Positions 1 to 9,548 are shown, counted from the first letter of the stretch. The stretch: 64,000 nt of DNA from Anabaena lutea FACHB-196 (GCF_014698305.1 NZ_JACJST010000001.1:1-64000); one strand, 5' to 3'. Notes: generated by a model not told the origin, from the sequence alone. A program made the numbers and translations.

Positions 1-56
1 AGTAATATTATTTATTTGTTATGTGTAAAATCATTTTTTTGTACGGTAAAGATTTT

Positions 57-1319
57 TTAGTGATGCCTGTTTTTAACTTGGCGATCGCACTTTTTTTGCC
101 CCACCTCACAAAATCGCGTTGCTCCCGTTTCCAGACCCAAAGATAAGGGAGTGACATCTAAGAGTAGCAGGGTATCAACTTCCCCACCCAAAACTCCAGC
201 TTGGACGGCTGCTCCCAGTGCTACAGCTTCATCAGGGTTGATGGAGCGATCTGGAGTTTTGCCATTGTAGAATTTGATTACAGCATTTAAGACCGCAGGA
301 ATGCGAGTAGAACCACCTACCAAAATAATCCGGTTGATGTCTTTGGGTTTGAGGTCTGCGTCTTTGAGCGCCTGAATCATTGGTTCGATGGTGGCTGCAA
401 TTAAATGCGCTGTGAGTTCTTCAAATTTAGAACGACTTAGTTCCATCTCCAGATGCTTGGGGCCTGTTTCATCGGCAGTGATAAAGGGCAAGTTAATTGA
501 AGTATTTACCATGCTGGAAAGTTCAATTTTTGCCTTTTCTGCTGCTTCTCGCAGGCGTTGCAGAGCCATTTTATCTGGGGAAATATCTATGTTCTCTTGT
601 CGCTGGAATTGCTCTAGCATCCACAGGACAATGCAATTGTCAAAGTCGTCTCCACCCAGTTGATTGTTACCGCTAGTTGCTTTAACTTCAAACACTCCAT
701 CTCCAAGTTGGAGAATGGAGACATCGAAAGTTCCACCCCCTAAGTCGAATACTAAAATCAATTGTTCTTGATCTTGTTTGTCTAAACCAAAGGCTAAAGC
801 GGCCGCTGTGGGTTCGTTGATAATCCTGAGGACTTCTAAGCCAGCAATGGTTCCAGCATCTTTAGTTGCTTGTCGTTGGGCATCTGTGAAATATGCTGGT
901 ACGGTAATCACCGCTTGAGTTACAGTTTCACCCAAAAAGTTTTCCGCCTCCTGTTTGAGTTTTTGGAGGATCATTGCGGATATTTCTTGTGGTGTGTAGT
1001 TAGATCCACGAATTGCTACATCAACAGTATCGTCTCGACCTTTGACGCAGTTATAGGGTACGCGAGTGCGTTCTAATTGTGTATCATCCCAACGGCGACC
1101 AATGAATCTTTTGATACTGTAGATTGTATTTTCAGCATTAGTGATAGATTGCCGCTTGGCTAACTGACCAACTAAGAGATCGCCACTTTTGCCAAATCCG
1201 ACAATACTAGGAGTTGTGCGTCCCCCTTCGGAATTGGCAATCACTATCGGTTGACCACCTTCTACAACAGCAACGCAACTGTTAGTAGTGCCTAAGTCGA
1301 TCCCAATAACTTTTCCCAT
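57..1319 (-). CDS. dnaK: DnaK (Hsp70) chaperone, truncated after ATPase domain
   Basis: Hsp70 ATPase domain. The N-terminus has the phosphate-1 motif [14 protein letters not shown], followed by [14 protein letters not shown], the phosphate-2 motif [10 protein letters not shown] and the adenosine motif [11 protein letters not shown], then the interdomain linker [15 protein letters not shown]. Family members continue for about 200 more residues (substrate-binding domain). Here the frame runs into an unrelated tail of about 22 residues and stops, leaving 420 aa. The start at 1319 is chosen because [10 protein letters not shown] is the canonical Hsp70 N-terminus; an upstream in-frame ATG would add 15 residues. 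It follows grpE in the same direction, the usual grpE-dnaK order, and dnaJ would be expected further left. Without the C-terminal domain it should hydrolyse ATP but not hold clients. It could be a disrupted gene, an element boundary or an assembly junction. Confidence 0.85.
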   Translation of the reverse strand: MGKVIGIDLGTTNSCVAVVEGGQPIVIANSEGGRTTPSIVGFGKSGDLLVGQLAKRQSITNAENTIYSIKRFIGRRWDDTQLERTRVPYNCVKGRDDTVDVAIRGSNYTPQEISAMILQKLKQEAENFLGETVTQAVITVPAYFTDAQRQATKDAGTIAGLEVLRIINEPTAAALAFGLDKQDQEQLILVFDLGGGTFDVSILQLGDGVFEVKATSGNNQLGGDDFDNCIVLWMLEQFQRQENIDISPDKMALQRLREAAEKAKIELSSMVNTSINLPFITADETGPKHLEMELSRSKFEELTAHLIAATIEPMIQALKDADLKPKDINRIILVGGSTRIPAVLNAVIKFYNGKTPDRSINPDEAVALGAAVQAGVLGGEVDTLLLLDVTPLSLGLETGATRFCEVGQKKCDRQVKNRHH

Positions 1320-1505
1320 ATTTACAGTATTTTTATTGAGTGCTTGTAACGTGATTTTTCGCAAACTATCGTTTTTTGCTCAAGGCTAGAAGCTGAAGGT
1401 AACATCTGTGTAAATCATATTGGTATACAGTGAAAATACAAAGAGTGATACCGATGTCTGCTGCTGATTAGGAAGCCGAGTCTGGAGATGGAAACAATTA
1501 TGGAG

Positions 1506-1539
1506 GGGCTGTTAAATTTCAGAAACCATTCAACAGCCC
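1506..1539. other. Inverted repeat between grpE and dnaK
   Basis: GGGCTGTT at 1506-1513 pairs exactly with AACAGCCC at 1532-1539 around an 18-base loop. It lies in the 297-base gap between the grpE stop and the dnaK start. No U-tract follows on the minus strand, so it may be an attenuator or mRNA-processing hairpin rather than a terminator. No CIRCE element (TTAGCACTC/GAGTGCTAA) was seen in this gap. Confidence 0.4.
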
Positions 1540-1616
1540 TATCCTTGTTGAGAAAGTTGATTCTCGCCCTTGTCAGAATTTAGAAATTTTCAGTCAGTGC
1601 GGTGAGTGCAGAAAAC

Positions 1617-2360
1617 TTAATCGTTATCCTGATTCGACTCATCTTCCGGTTCGGAAGGTGTATCTTCTTTTGGGGCTGCCACTTTCACCATTGCATGACG
1701 TAGTATGCGTTCTCCCAAATAATACCCGCGCACTAACTCTTCTAAGATAGTACCTTCTGGATGTTCATCCGTAGGTTGCCGCATGACTGCTTCATGGAGG
1801 TTAGGATCAAATTCTTGACCTTCAGGGCGCATGGGTGACACGCCTAAACGCTTAAGACAATCCACTAATTGTTTATAAACCCCTTGATAACTTTTGTGAA
1901 TGGTCATCTCGCCATCGGTTTGCGGTTTGAGGTGCGCTCTGGCCCGCTCAAAATTATCGACTACAGGCAGTAATTCCATAATCGTATTCCGTTTCACCTG
2001 CATCTCTGTCTCTTCTTTTTCTTTGGAGATGCGTTTGCGATAATTCTCAAAATCTGCGGCAATCCGCATATATTGTGTACTACGCTCTTCAAATTGTGCT
2101 TTTAGAGACTCATTTTGTTGAGTCAATTCTGCTAAAGCTGCCGTATTTACTTCTGTTTGTTCTGCCGCAGCGACACCATTTTCCTCTGTGAGTGCAGGTT
2201 CTGCCGGTACATTAGTTTGGGCTGCCATTTGCTCAGTCACCTCGCTGCCAGATTCGTTAGAGTTAATTTCGGCTGGGGAGTCGCTTTTCATTGCTTGCTT
2301 TACCTCTATTGGTTCACCCAATTGCTGGCTTGTATTGTTTACTTGTTTATTTTCGTCCAT
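1617..2360 (-). CDS. grpE: Nucleotide exchange factor GrpE
   Basis: GrpE drives ADP release from DnaK in the cytoplasmic heat-shock cycle. The protein is 247 aa. Residues 1-75 are an acidic, low-complexity N-terminus. A long coiled-coil helix follows, with the family signature [19 protein letters not shown], and then the beta-domain containing [19 protein letters not shown] and [19 protein letters not shown]. The C-terminus is acidic. The length is slightly above the usual 200-230 aa because of the N-terminal extension, as is common in cyanobacteria. It lies directly upstream of dnaK on the same strand with a 297-base gap, so co-regulation under protein-folding stress is likely although a separate dnaK promoter is possible. 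The family call is secure. Confidence 0.95.
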   Translation of the reverse strand: MDENKQVNNTSQQLGEPIEVKQAMKSDSPAEINSNESGSEVTEQMAAQTNVPAEPALTEENGVAAAEQTEVNTAALAELTQQNESLKAQFEERSTQYMRIAADFENYRKRISKEKEETEMQVKRNTIMELLPVVDNFERARAHLKPQTDGEMTIHKSYQGVYKQLVDCLKRLGVSPMRPEGQEFDPNLHEAVMRQPTDEHPEGTILEELVRGYYLGERILRHAMVKVAAPKEDTPSEPEDESNQDND

Positions 2361-2460
2361 AATTGTCTACTCATCCCAGATGCTTTTGACGGTAGTGCGT
2401 CAAGCAATTGTAGATTTTGGATTTTGGTGAGTCAGCGCGCAGAACAGGGGGTTTCCCCCA

Positions 2461-2535
2461 TGTAGGCGCTTCGCCTTCCCGTAGGGTGCGACTGCGTATC
2501 CCTTACGGGAGCCGGAGGCATACCCGAAGGGCTTT
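2461..2535. repeat. Palindromic intergenic repeat patch
   Basis: A GC-richer stretch in AT-rich surroundings, with short palindromic modules (ggcgcttcgcc, cgtagggtgcg, cttacgggagc). The same modules recur near 15924-15950, 18655-18680, 54127-54211 and 56522-56645, so this is a dispersed repeat rather than a gene. Confidence 0.55.
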
Positions 2536-2619
2536 TGGATTTAGCCCTTGTCTGAAGACAGGGACTTGGTTTCAGGATTTGGGATTTATTCCATGATTAA
2601 AACTGCGATCGCTGGGAGC

Positions 2620-2667
2620 ATCTTTGAGATTTTAGTTGGATCAGATAAAATTTAAAATCTCAAAGAT
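2620..2667. repeat. Perfect 15-base inverted repeat
   Basis: ATCTTTGAGATTTTA at 2620-2634 is the exact reverse complement of TAAAATCTCAAAGAT at 2653-2667, with an 18-base spacer. It sits between divergently transcribed grpE and pilB. It could be a protein-binding site, an RNA hairpin in either leader, or a miniature element. No U-tract follows, so it is not a clear terminator. Confidence 0.6.
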
Positions 2668-3109
2668 AGTAGCCACATATTGCCACCTTTACTGTTTAAG
2701 GCTGGCAACCAAAGCTGATTTTATCGCCGACATTTTTTTGGGAGTGATGTCACCGTCCTCTTATTGTGACAAATAGTTAACAAATTAGTGTAGCCTTTCT
2801 GAAGGCGTTAGCCGGAACAGTAATGGTAGCACCAAGAGTAGATCAGGGGGAATTGTGGAACTTGATGCCCTTCGCCCCTGATCATAAGTCAGTTTTTTAA
2901 CTAATTATTACTGATGGCAGAAAAGAGATGGGTGAAAGGCTGCTCTTTGAGGGTTTGGGGAAATTTTTCTCTCCATCTCCCCAAAACGGTACTGAGAATC
3001 AAAATTTTTCAGCAGAAAAGTTTTAAACTGAAATTTAATACAGACTTAATGCGAATTATTGACTACAGTGTGGGAATACTTGAATAAGAGGTCTCCTACT
3101 CATTGACAT

Positions 3110-5119
3110 ATGACTTACTCCTCACCACAACGGCGTAGTACCGCTCTAACTACAAGAACAGAGTTTTCGCCCTTCGGCAACAAGCTAGTGCAATCTGGCT
3201 ATGTCAATAATGAACAGATGCGGCAGGCACTGATTGAAAGCCGCAAATCTGGCAAAATGTTGACAGATGTACTGGAATCAATCACTGGGCAACAACTATC
3301 ACCTGAGTTTCTCAGAGAATACAAGAAACAACATTTATTTGAACTAAAAATACTATACGGTGTTGAATCCCTCGATCCACAAGTCAATCAAATTGGCAAC
3401 ATAAACATCAGCCAATTGATTGAAACCCTGATCCCAGTGGATATCTGTCGTCGTCACCGTTTAGTACCTTTATCTAAACATGAGGATCAAAACCCGCCTT
3501 ATTTGTTAGTGGCGATGGTTGATCCGGATAATCTAGAGGCTTGTGATGATCTCAACCGCATCTTGCGCCTCCAAGGCTTATCCTTGCAGCGGCTGGTAAT
3601 TACCCAGGAAGATTACCAGCAGATGATCCACCAATACTTAGATGAGTTCGCTGTTCGGGAAAAGCAACGGGAACAAGAAAAGTTTACAGATGTTGGTCAA
3701 GATTTAGTAGCTATCGACAACATAACTGATGAAGTAGCTGAGGATGGAGAGGTTGATATTGGGGCGGCGATGAAGGGGGCTGACGATGCACCCATTATCA
3801 ATCTTGTCAACAGAGTGTTGTTCAAAGCTTTGCATGAAGGCGTTTCGGATATTCATATCGAACCACAAGAGGAAAACTTACGCATTCGTTTCCGTAAAGA
3901 TGGAGTACTGCGTGAAGCCTTTCCCGCTATGCCAAAAAAGATCATCCCGGCAGTTACAGCCCGATTTAAAATCATTGCTAATTTAGATATCGCGGAAAGG
4001 CGTTTACCCCAAGATGGACGGATTCGCCGCTTGTTTGAAGGACGGAAAGTAGACTTCCGTGTCAATACCTTACCCAGTCGCTATGGGGAAAAGGTGGTAC
4101 TACGGATTCTGGATAACTCTTCTACTCAACTGGGGTTGGATAAGTTAATTACTGATCCAGAGACTTTGAAAATTGTCCAGGATATGGTCAGCAAGCCTTT
4201 TGGGTTGATTTTGGTGACAGGTCCGACAGGTTCTGGTAAAACTACTTCGTTGTATTCAGCATTGGCAGAAAAAAACGATCCAGGGATTAACATCAGTACG
4301 GTAGAAGACCCGATTGAGTACAGTTTGCCAGGGATTACCCAAGTACAGGTAATTCGAGAAAAAGGACTAGATTTTTCGACGGCTCTGCGGGCTTTTTTGC
4401 GACAAGATCCTGATGTGTTGCTTGTGGGGGAAACACGAGATAAGGAAACCGCAAAAACAGCGATTGAAGCGGCGCTGACAGGACACTTAGTATTAACTAC
4501 CTTACACACAAATGATGCTCCTGGTGCGATCGCTCGTTTGGGAGAAATGGATATTGAGCCTTTCATGGTTTCCAGTTCCCTAATTGGCGTTCTCGCACAA
4601 CGTCTGGTGCGTCGTGTATGTACAGAATGTCGGATTCCCTATACTCCCACTACTGATGAACTAGCTCGCTACGGTTTATCAGCTTCCAAAGATGTGGAAA
4701 TAACTTTCTATAAAGCTAACACTCTCCCTACAGAAGCTATAGCCGAAGCTAAAGCCCACAATCAGGTTTGCCAAAAATGTAATGGTGTTGGCTATAAGGG
4801 ACGTGTTGGTGTTTATGAGGTCATGCGGATCACCGAAAACCTCCAAACTCTCATCAACGAAGATGCACCCACGGAACGCATCAAAGAAGTAGCCGTAGAG
4901 GAGGGTATGAAAACCTTGCTTGCTTACAGTCTGGATTTAGTCCGTCAAGGTGCCACCACTCTAGAAGAGGTGGAGCGTGTGACATTTACTGATACAGGTT
5001 TGGAAGCTGAGTTAAAAGCCAAACGCAAGAGTGGCCTTACCTGTAAAACTTGTGATGCCACATTACAACAAGAATGGCTAGATTGTCCCTACTGTATGAC
5101 ACCCCGTTTTCAAGATTAG
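3110..5119 (+). CDS. pilB: Type IV pilus extension ATPase PilB (GspE/PulE family)
   Basis: Hexameric cytoplasmic ATPase that powers type IV pilus extension, needed for gliding/twitching, hormogonium motility and natural competence in filamentous cyanobacteria. The 669 aa protein has an N-terminal MshEN-type region (about 20-170), then the motor: Walker A GPTGSGKTTSLYSAL, Asp box DILHIEPQE-like segment (SDIHIEPQEENLRIRFRKDG), Walker B-like QDPDVLLVGETRDKETA, and HTNDAPGAI. A tetra-cysteine zinc motif CTEC...CQKC lies near 500-565. A second CKTC...CPYC ribbon at the extreme C-terminus is typical of the cyanobacterial form. It is the first gene of pilB-pilT-pilC on one strand; the 163-base gap to pilT holds tandem repeats. 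Confidence 0.95.
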   Translation: MTYSSPQRRSTALTTRTEFSPFGNKLVQSGYVNNEQMRQALIESRKSGKMLTDVLESITGQQLSPEFLREYKKQHLFELKILYGVESLDPQVNQIGNINISQLIETLIPVDICRRHRLVPLSKHEDQNPPYLLVAMVDPDNLEACDDLNRILRLQGLSLQRLVITQEDYQQMIHQYLDEFAVREKQREQEKFTDVGQDLVAIDNITDEVAEDGEVDIGAAMKGADDAPIINLVNRVLFKALHEGVSDIHIEPQEENLRIRFRKDGVLREAFPAMPKKIIPAVTARFKIIANLDIAERRLPQDGRIRRLFEGRKVDFRVNTLPSRYGEKVVLRILDNSSTQLGLDKLITDPETLKIVQDMVSKPFGLILVTGPTGSGKTTSLYSALAEKNDPGINISTVEDPIEYSLPGITQVQVIREKGLDFSTALRAFLRQDPDVLLVGETRDKETAKTAIEAALTGHLVLTTLHTNDAPGAIARLGEMDIEPFMVSSSLIGVLAQRLVRRVCTECRIPYTPTTDELARYGLSASKDVEITFYKANTLPTEAIAEAKAHNQVCQKCNGVGYKGRVGVYEVMRITENLQTLINEDAPTERIKEVAVEEGMKTLLAYSLDLVRQGATTLEEVERVTFTDTGLEAELKAKRKSGLTCKTCDATLQQEWLDCPYCMTPRFQD

Positions 5120-5139
5120 TGACAGGGAGCAGGAGAAAG

Positions 5140-5180
5140 GAAGCAGGGGAAGCAGGGGAAGCAGGGGAAGTAGGGGAGGA
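5140..5180 (+). repeat. Short tandem repeat, unit GGGGAAGCA
   Basis: About four copies of a 9-base purine-rich unit with slight decay (the last reads GGGGAAGTA), in the pilB-pilT gap. Typical of short tandemly repeated sequences of heterocystous cyanobacteria. Confidence 0.8.
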
Positions 5181-5282
5181 AGGATATATTTTCAAAACTT
5201 TTGATTTGTTGACATTAATTTAGTTCTTGGTCATTTGATTTTTGATTTTGAATTTTGAATTTTAAATTGGAGCGAAGCAATT

Positions 5283-6407
5283 ATGGAAATGATGATTGAA
5301 GACTTGATGGAGCAGCTAATTGATATGGGTGGTTCGGATCTGCACTTATCAGCAGGTTTGCCTCCCTACTTCCGCGTCAGTGGCCATTTAACTCCTATTG
5401 GTGATCATGTACTAACCGCAGATGAGTGCCAAAGACTGATTTTCAGTATGCTCAACAACACCCAGCGGAAAACCTTGGAACAAACATGGGAATTAGATTG
5501 TTCCTATGGTGTCAAAGGATTGGCTCGCTTCCGGGTGAATGTCTACAAAGAACGTGGAGCTTATGCTGCTTGCTTGCGAGCTTTAAGTTCTAAAATCCCT
5601 AACTTTGAAAAATTAGGTCTTCCAGATGTAGTTCGGGAAATGTCTGAAAAGCCCAGAGGATTAATTCTCGTCACAGGTCCGACAGGTTCCGGTAAGACTA
5701 CTACCCTAGCGGCAATGATTGACTTAATTAACCGCACTAGAGCAGAACATATCTTAACCGTTGAAGATCCAGTTGAATTTGTCTACGAACCAATTAAAAG
5801 CTTAGTTCACCAACGGCAATTAGGTGAGGATACCAAAAGTTTTGCTAATGCCTTAAAAGCAGCCCTGCGGGAAGATCCTGATATTATTCTGGTTGGGGAA
5901 ATGCGCGATTTGGAAACAATTTCTTTGGCGATTTCGGCTGCGGAAACTGGACACTTGGTATTTGGTACGCTGCACACAAGTTCGGCTGCACAAACAGTTG
6001 ACCGGATGATTGACGTTTTCCCTCATGAAAGACAAACTCAGGTGCGGGTGCAATTGTCCAACTCTTTAGTCGCAGTGTTTAGTCAAACCTTAGTACCCAA
6101 GAAAAATCCCAAACCAGGTGAATATGGTCGGGTAATGGCTCAAGAAATTATGATTATCACTCCGGCTATTTCTAACTTGATTCGTGAAGGAAAAACCGCC
6201 CAAATTTACTCAGCTATCCAAACAGGAGGTAAATTGGGAATGCAAACTCTAGAGAAAGTTTTAGCTGATTTGTACAAAGCTGGAACTATCTCTTTTGAAG
6301 CCGCAATGTCTAAGACTTCTAAACCTGATGAAGTTCAACGTCTCATCGGTGGCACACCACAACAGGGCGCAGGGGCAAAACCAGGTTCAGTTGCTAGAGC
6401 GCATTAA
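5283..6407 (+). CDS. pilT: Type IV pilus retraction ATPase PilT
   Basis: Hexameric ATPase that disassembles and retracts type IV pili. The protein is 374 aa, the usual PilT length. The N-terminal PAS-like domain contains MGGSDLHLSAGLPPYFRVSG. The motor has Walker A GPTGSGKTTTLAAMIDLI, the Asp box EHILTVEDPVEF, Walker B DPDIILVGEMRDLETI and the His box GHLVFGTLHTSSAAQT. The C-terminal part carries the AIRDGK-like retraction motif as LIREGKTAQIYSAIQTG. The start could be any of three close ATGs (5283, 5289, 5292) and no strong Shine-Dalgarno decides. It is second in pilB-pilT-pilC. The Gly/Ala-rich C-terminal tail after about residue 355 is not conserved. Confidence 0.95.
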   Translation: MEMMIEDLMEQLIDMGGSDLHLSAGLPPYFRVSGHLTPIGDHVLTADECQRLIFSMLNNTQRKTLEQTWELDCSYGVKGLARFRVNVYKERGAYAACLRALSSKIPNFEKLGLPDVVREMSEKPRGLILVTGPTGSGKTTTLAAMIDLINRTRAEHILTVEDPVEFVYEPIKSLVHQRQLGEDTKSFANALKAALREDPDIILVGEMRDLETISLAISAAETGHLVFGTLHTSSAAQTVDRMIDVFPHERQTQVRVQLSNSLVAVFSQTLVPKKNPKPGEYGRVMAQEIMIITPAISNLIREGKTAQIYSAIQTGGKLGMQTLEKVLADLYKAGTISFEAAMSKTSKPDEVQRLIGGTPQQGAGAKPGSVARAH

Positions 6408-6416
6408 GTTTCTAAT

Positions 6417-6585
6417 AGTGCCTACGGTCCCGCTAGGGATACGTAATTCGTAGTTCGTAATTCGTAATTATTATTCTAATTACAAATTATGAATTACCAA
6501 TCACCAATCACCAATCACCAATTACCAATTACCAATCACCAATCACCAATCACCAATCACCAATTACCAATCACCAATCACCAAA
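6417..6585 (+). repeat. Composite short tandem repeats (AATTCGT and CCAATCA units)
   Basis: The pilT-pilC gap starts with gtgcctacggtcccgctaggg, then several AATTCGT heptamers (about 6443-6470), then about a dozen CCAATCA/CCAATTA heptamers (6489-6584). The first part is the same kind of composite found at 29385-29420 and 40945-40985. The gap probably contributes only an mRNA leader for pilC. Confidence 0.85.
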
Positions 6586-6603
6586 TATTAAATTTATAAA
6601 TCT

Positions 6604-7827
6604 ATGCCTACTTATCTTGCTCGTGTTCGTGACTCTCAAGGAAAATCCCGCACCGAGAAATTTGTTGCTGATTCTTTGTCAGATGCTCGGACTAATCTTA
6701 GAGATAAAGGTTTTGTTGTCCAAGATTTGAAAGAATCTCAAAGCTTGGCTTCAATCCTTGATTTCAAAAAATTCCAGAATTCTTTGGTGAAGGTTTCTGT
6801 TAAAGATAAAGCAGTTTTTTCTCGTCAATTTGCTGCATTGGTAAATGCAGGTGTGGCAATTGTGAGAGGATTAGGTGTACTTTCTGAACAGTGTAGCAAT
6901 CCTAAACTCAAACAAGCTCTGATTGAAATTGGCAACGATGTGCAAACTGGAGTTAATCTTTCAGATGCCATGCGTAAACATCCTGAATGTTTTGATGGTT
7001 TGTATGTCAGTATGGTTCAAGCTGGAGAGGTTGGTGGTGTACTTGATGAAGTACTGAATCGCCTCGCAAAATTATTAGAAGATGTAGCCAGATTACAAAA
7101 CCAAATTAAATCAGCATTGTCTTATCCAGTGGTTGTAGGCTTTTTAGCCACTGCTATCTTTGTAGGGATGACTGTTTTTCTAATTCCCATTTTTGCGAAC
7201 ATTTTTGCAGATATAGGAGTAGAATTACCTCCTTTAACACAATTTTTGATGACTTGTAGTGCAATATTACGAAGTTGGTGGTCTTTAGCAATTATTGGTG
7301 CTTTGATGGCACTTTCCTTTGCCTATAAACAGTATTACAAAACCCGTGTTGGTAAAGAAACTATTGACCGTCTTTCTTTGAAAGTTCCTTTGTTTGGTGA
7401 CTTGATTCAAAAATCTTCAGTAGCTCGTTTTAGCCGGACTTTTGGTTCTTTAACTCGTTCAGGTGTACCAATTCTAACTTGTTTGGAAATCGTGCGAGAT
7501 ACATCAGGAAACCAAGTGGTTGCTAATGCCATAGATGCAGCCCGTTTAGATGTTCAACAAGGAGGTATGATTAGTATTGCTTTGCAAAAAGATGCAGTTT
7601 TTCCGCCTATGGCAATTCAGATGATGAGTATCGGCGAAGAAACTGGAGAATTAGATGCTATGTTGATGAAAGTTGCCGATTTCTATGAAGATGAAGTAGA
7701 ACAGGCAGTTAAAGCACTAACCAGTATTTTGGAACCTCTGATGATTGTGGTTCTTGGGGGGATGGTTGGTACAATCTTGTTAGCGATGTATCTGCCTATG
7801 TTCAAGGTATTTGAAACGCTGGGCTAA
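6604..7827 (+). CDS. pilC: Type IV pilus inner-membrane platform protein PilC
   Basis: Inner-membrane platform of the pilus machine that couples PilB/PilT motors to pilin assembly. It is 407 aa, the usual family length. Two type II secretion F domains (about 70-195 and 272-395) are recognisable from FSRQFAALVNAGVAIVRGL, MVQAGEVGGVLDEVLNRLA, FSRTFGSLTRSGVPILTCL and MSIGEETGELDAMLMKVAD. Three hydrophobic segments are seen near 174-198, 227-243 and 378-400, matching PilC/GspF topology. It completes the pilB-pilT-pilC set. The 196-base repeat-filled gap separates it from pilT, but the same order and strand suggest common transcription. Confidence 0.94.
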   Translation: MPTYLARVRDSQGKSRTEKFVADSLSDARTNLRDKGFVVQDLKESQSLASILDFKKFQNSLVKVSVKDKAVFSRQFAALVNAGVAIVRGLGVLSEQCSNPKLKQALIEIGNDVQTGVNLSDAMRKHPECFDGLYVSMVQAGEVGGVLDEVLNRLAKLLEDVARLQNQIKSALSYPVVVGFLATAIFVGMTVFLIPIFANIFADIGVELPPLTQFLMTCSAILRSWWSLAIIGALMALSFAYKQYYKTRVGKETIDRLSLKVPLFGDLIQKSSVARFSRTFGSLTRSGVPILTCLEIVRDTSGNQVVANAIDAARLDVQQGGMISIALQKDAVFPPMAIQMMSIGEETGELDAMLMKVADFYEDEVEQAVKALTSILEPLMIVVLGGMVGTILLAMYLPMFKVFETLG

Positions 7828-7839
7828 AAAATCAGTGAA

Positions 7840-7905
7840 CAGTTATCAGTGAATCGTGAAGAGACTGATAACTGATAACTCGTAACTGATAACTAATAAC
7901 TGAAA
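7840..7905 (+). repeat. Tandem repeat, unit ATAACTG
   Basis: Imperfect heptamer repeats (gataactgataact, cagttatcagtg in inverse sense) fill the gap between pilC and the next gene. Confidence 0.7.
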
Positions 7906-7909
7906 AATT

Positions 7910-8458
7910 ATGCCTGTACAAAAATCTGTTTATGAAGCGAGTTTAGCTGAGTATAGCAATCATTTAGCTGCGATCGCTCTCCTCAAACAACATCGTCCCT
8001 ATTTAGAGATGATTCCCAGTCTCCGTCGTCCTTCTGAAAGTGTCATTACTATCCCTTTACCAATCGTCCGAATTCGGGATATTGAAACTAAGACTTCACA
8101 AACCACAAGTTTACCCTGTGATATCGCTATTATCATGTGTGACCCGGAATGGAAAATCAAAACCGGTGTGGAAATTTTGGTTTTCATTCATCGTCCCCAT
8201 GAAGACTTTTCTGATTTATTAGGAAGATGGCGCAAAAGTCAAGTGTTATTAGATAAAGAATATGAATGGATCATGCACCCTCGTCACAGTCATATTTTGA
8301 GTGAGGGTGCAAATAGTGTTTATCCTTTATTTGTGATCTTCAAGGAAACCTCAGAACGTATCCAGCGGGGTTTAATAGGTGCTGAACTTCCGTTTATAAT
8401 GCAAACACCGACTATTTTGGAAGAAGAAGAATATCAAGAATCTTATATTAGGGAATAG
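7910..8458 (+). CDS. Conserved hypothetical protein, downstream of pilC
   Basis: I do not recognise this 182 aa protein. It has no signal peptide and no membrane segment. The N-terminal third is helical, and the middle alternates short hydrophobic strands (PCDIAIIMCD, VEILVFIH) with charged turns, as in a small alpha/beta or beta-sandwich fold. The C-terminus is acidic (EEEEYQESYIRE). It lies 82 bases after pilC on the same strand, separated by tandem repeats, so it may be cotranscribed with the pilus genes, but nothing in it points to pilus function. Codon use resembles its neighbours. Confidence 0.65.
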   Translation: MPVQKSVYEASLAEYSNHLAAIALLKQHRPYLEMIPSLRRPSESVITIPLPIVRIRDIETKTSQTTSLPCDIAIIMCDPEWKIKTGVEILVFIHRPHEDFSDLLGRWRKSQVLLDKEYEWIMHPRHSHILSEGANSVYPLFVIFKETSERIQRGLIGAELPFIMQTPTILEEEEYQESYIRE

Positions 8459-8466
8459 GGAACAAA

Positions 8467-8547
8467 AATTCAGATTTTAGATTTTAGATTTTAGATTGTA
8501 CGTAGTTAAATACAATGCAAAATCCAAAATCCAAAATCCAAAATTGG
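8467..8547. repeat. Heptamer repeats ATTTTAG and AAAATCC
   Basis: Two short tandem blocks: gattttagattttagattttag at 8474-8497 and aaaatccaaaatccaaaat at about 8518-8544. They lie between the convergent 3' ends of the hypothetical gene and bioU. Confidence 0.75.
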
Positions 8548-8552
8548 AACCC

Positions 8553-9548
8553 CTATTTTACAAACTTCGGCATGATTTCCGCAGCGGTAAATAAGCCAGA
8601 AATGCCCCGTTGATGCAATTCTTGACCGGCTTTGAGATAACCAAAGGCTGGACCGCAGACGTTAGCAGCCATGCTGGTTTCATCGCCTAATGTAAAGGTG
8701 TGGGTGGATATTTTACCCTCAAAGGTGCGTCCTGTGATTTTTACATTGGTACTAAGGGGCTTTTTAGGGTTGCGGGTATCAACTACACCACCAACTGTCA
8801 CTCTATCCCGTGAACAAATTCCGGCAATTTCTAACATCACATCATCGGCGTGTTCCATGTTTTCCAAAGTTAACACACCGTTGGTTTTATCTAATAATGC
8901 TTCTACCTCTGCATCTGTCATCGCCCTAGCGGTTTCTACACTATAACCGGGCATATGTCCGATATCTTCTCTGACAGTAGCACGGTATGCTTCCCAGTTA
9001 GCAATTCCCACACCAAAGGTAATAACTACACTGTGAATTTCTGCGTAACTTTGGGCAGCTAAAGCAGCGGCGGCGGTTAATAGTCCAGGGGTTGCACCAC
9101 AACCGGTCATGTAGGTAATACCCGCTGCTTGCAGTTCGTCTTTCATGGCTAACAGTTGTTCTACTGCGCTGGTGCGTTTAATGGCATCAACTAACACACC
9201 TTGCCAACCCGCTTGGATAAATTGTTTAGTGACGTTGGGGATAAAGTCGTTAGGAAGGTTAGGTAAAGCCAGGAAATAACCATCTACAGCGTCTCCAGTG
9301 GCTTGAATAAGGTCTTGAATGCTGTTGTTGCTTAATGTTCCGAAGGGTTCTAAATAACCGACTGTTCCCTGTTTTTGGTAGGTGGAAATGCAAGCATCGG
9401 TGTTTAAGCCTTCTGTGGAGTATGCGTAGCCTTTTTGATCTGCGGCGGCGACGAGGATCATTTCTCGTTTGCTGGAGAGGAGTTTTGCTGCTGCTTGTCC
9501 GAGTCCACCAAAACCAAGGACTCCAACGCGGATGGGTTGTTTGTTCAT
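8553..9548 (-). CDS. bioU: BioU, (S)-8-amino-7-oxononanoate synthase (suicide enzyme of biotin synthesis)
   Basis: 331 aa NAD(P)-dependent oxidoreductase of the saccharopine-dehydrogenase-like type. It has a Rossmann motif [17 protein letters not shown] at the N-terminus. In cyanobacteria that lack BioA, BioU makes 7,8-diaminononanoate by donating the amino group of its own active-site lysine (Lys124 in the Synechocystis enzyme). Counting here, the lysine of [12 protein letters not shown] is residue 124, and the length matches the family. Other motifs are [20 protein letters not shown] and [19 protein letters not shown]. Other bio genes are not adjacent, and the gene appears monocistronic. 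The alternative is an unspecified saccharopine-dehydrogenase-like oxidoreductase, the older annotation for this family. Confidence 0.85.
   Translation of the reverse strand: MNKQPIRVGVLGFGGLGQAAAKLLSSKREMILVAAADQKGYAYSTEGLNTDACISTYQKQGTVGYLEPFGTLSNNSIQDLIQATGDAVDGYFLALPNLPNDFIPNVTKQFIQAGWQGVLVDAIKRTSAVEQLLAMKDELQAAGITYMTGCGATPGLLTAAAALAAQSYAEIHSVVITFGVGIANWEAYRATVREDIGHMPGYSVETARAMTDAEVEALLDKTNGVLTLENMEHADDVMLEIAGICSRDRVTVGGVVDTRNPKKPLSTNVKITGRTFEGKISTHTFTLGDETSMAANVCGPAFGYLKAGQELHQRGISGLFTAAEIMPKFVK

Larger units (their letters stand above)
2361..3109. other. 749-base intergenic region, divergent grpE/pilB
   Basis: No coding region supported. It contains a palindrome-rich repeat patch (about 2461-2535, with cgcttcgcc / cttacgggagccggagg modules found in many Nostocales gaps), a perfect 15-base inverted repeat (2620-2667), and the 5' regions of grpE and pilB. 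The long leader ahead of pilB suggests room for regulation, but I could not assign a promoter. Confidence 0.6.

Noticed and set aside
1365-1616. CIRCE (HrcA) operator upstream of dnaK
   Set aside because: No TTAGCACTC-N9-GAGTGCTAA found; only an unrelated hairpin.
4126-4566. 146-residue minus-strand frame
   Set aside because: Antisense shadow of pilB.
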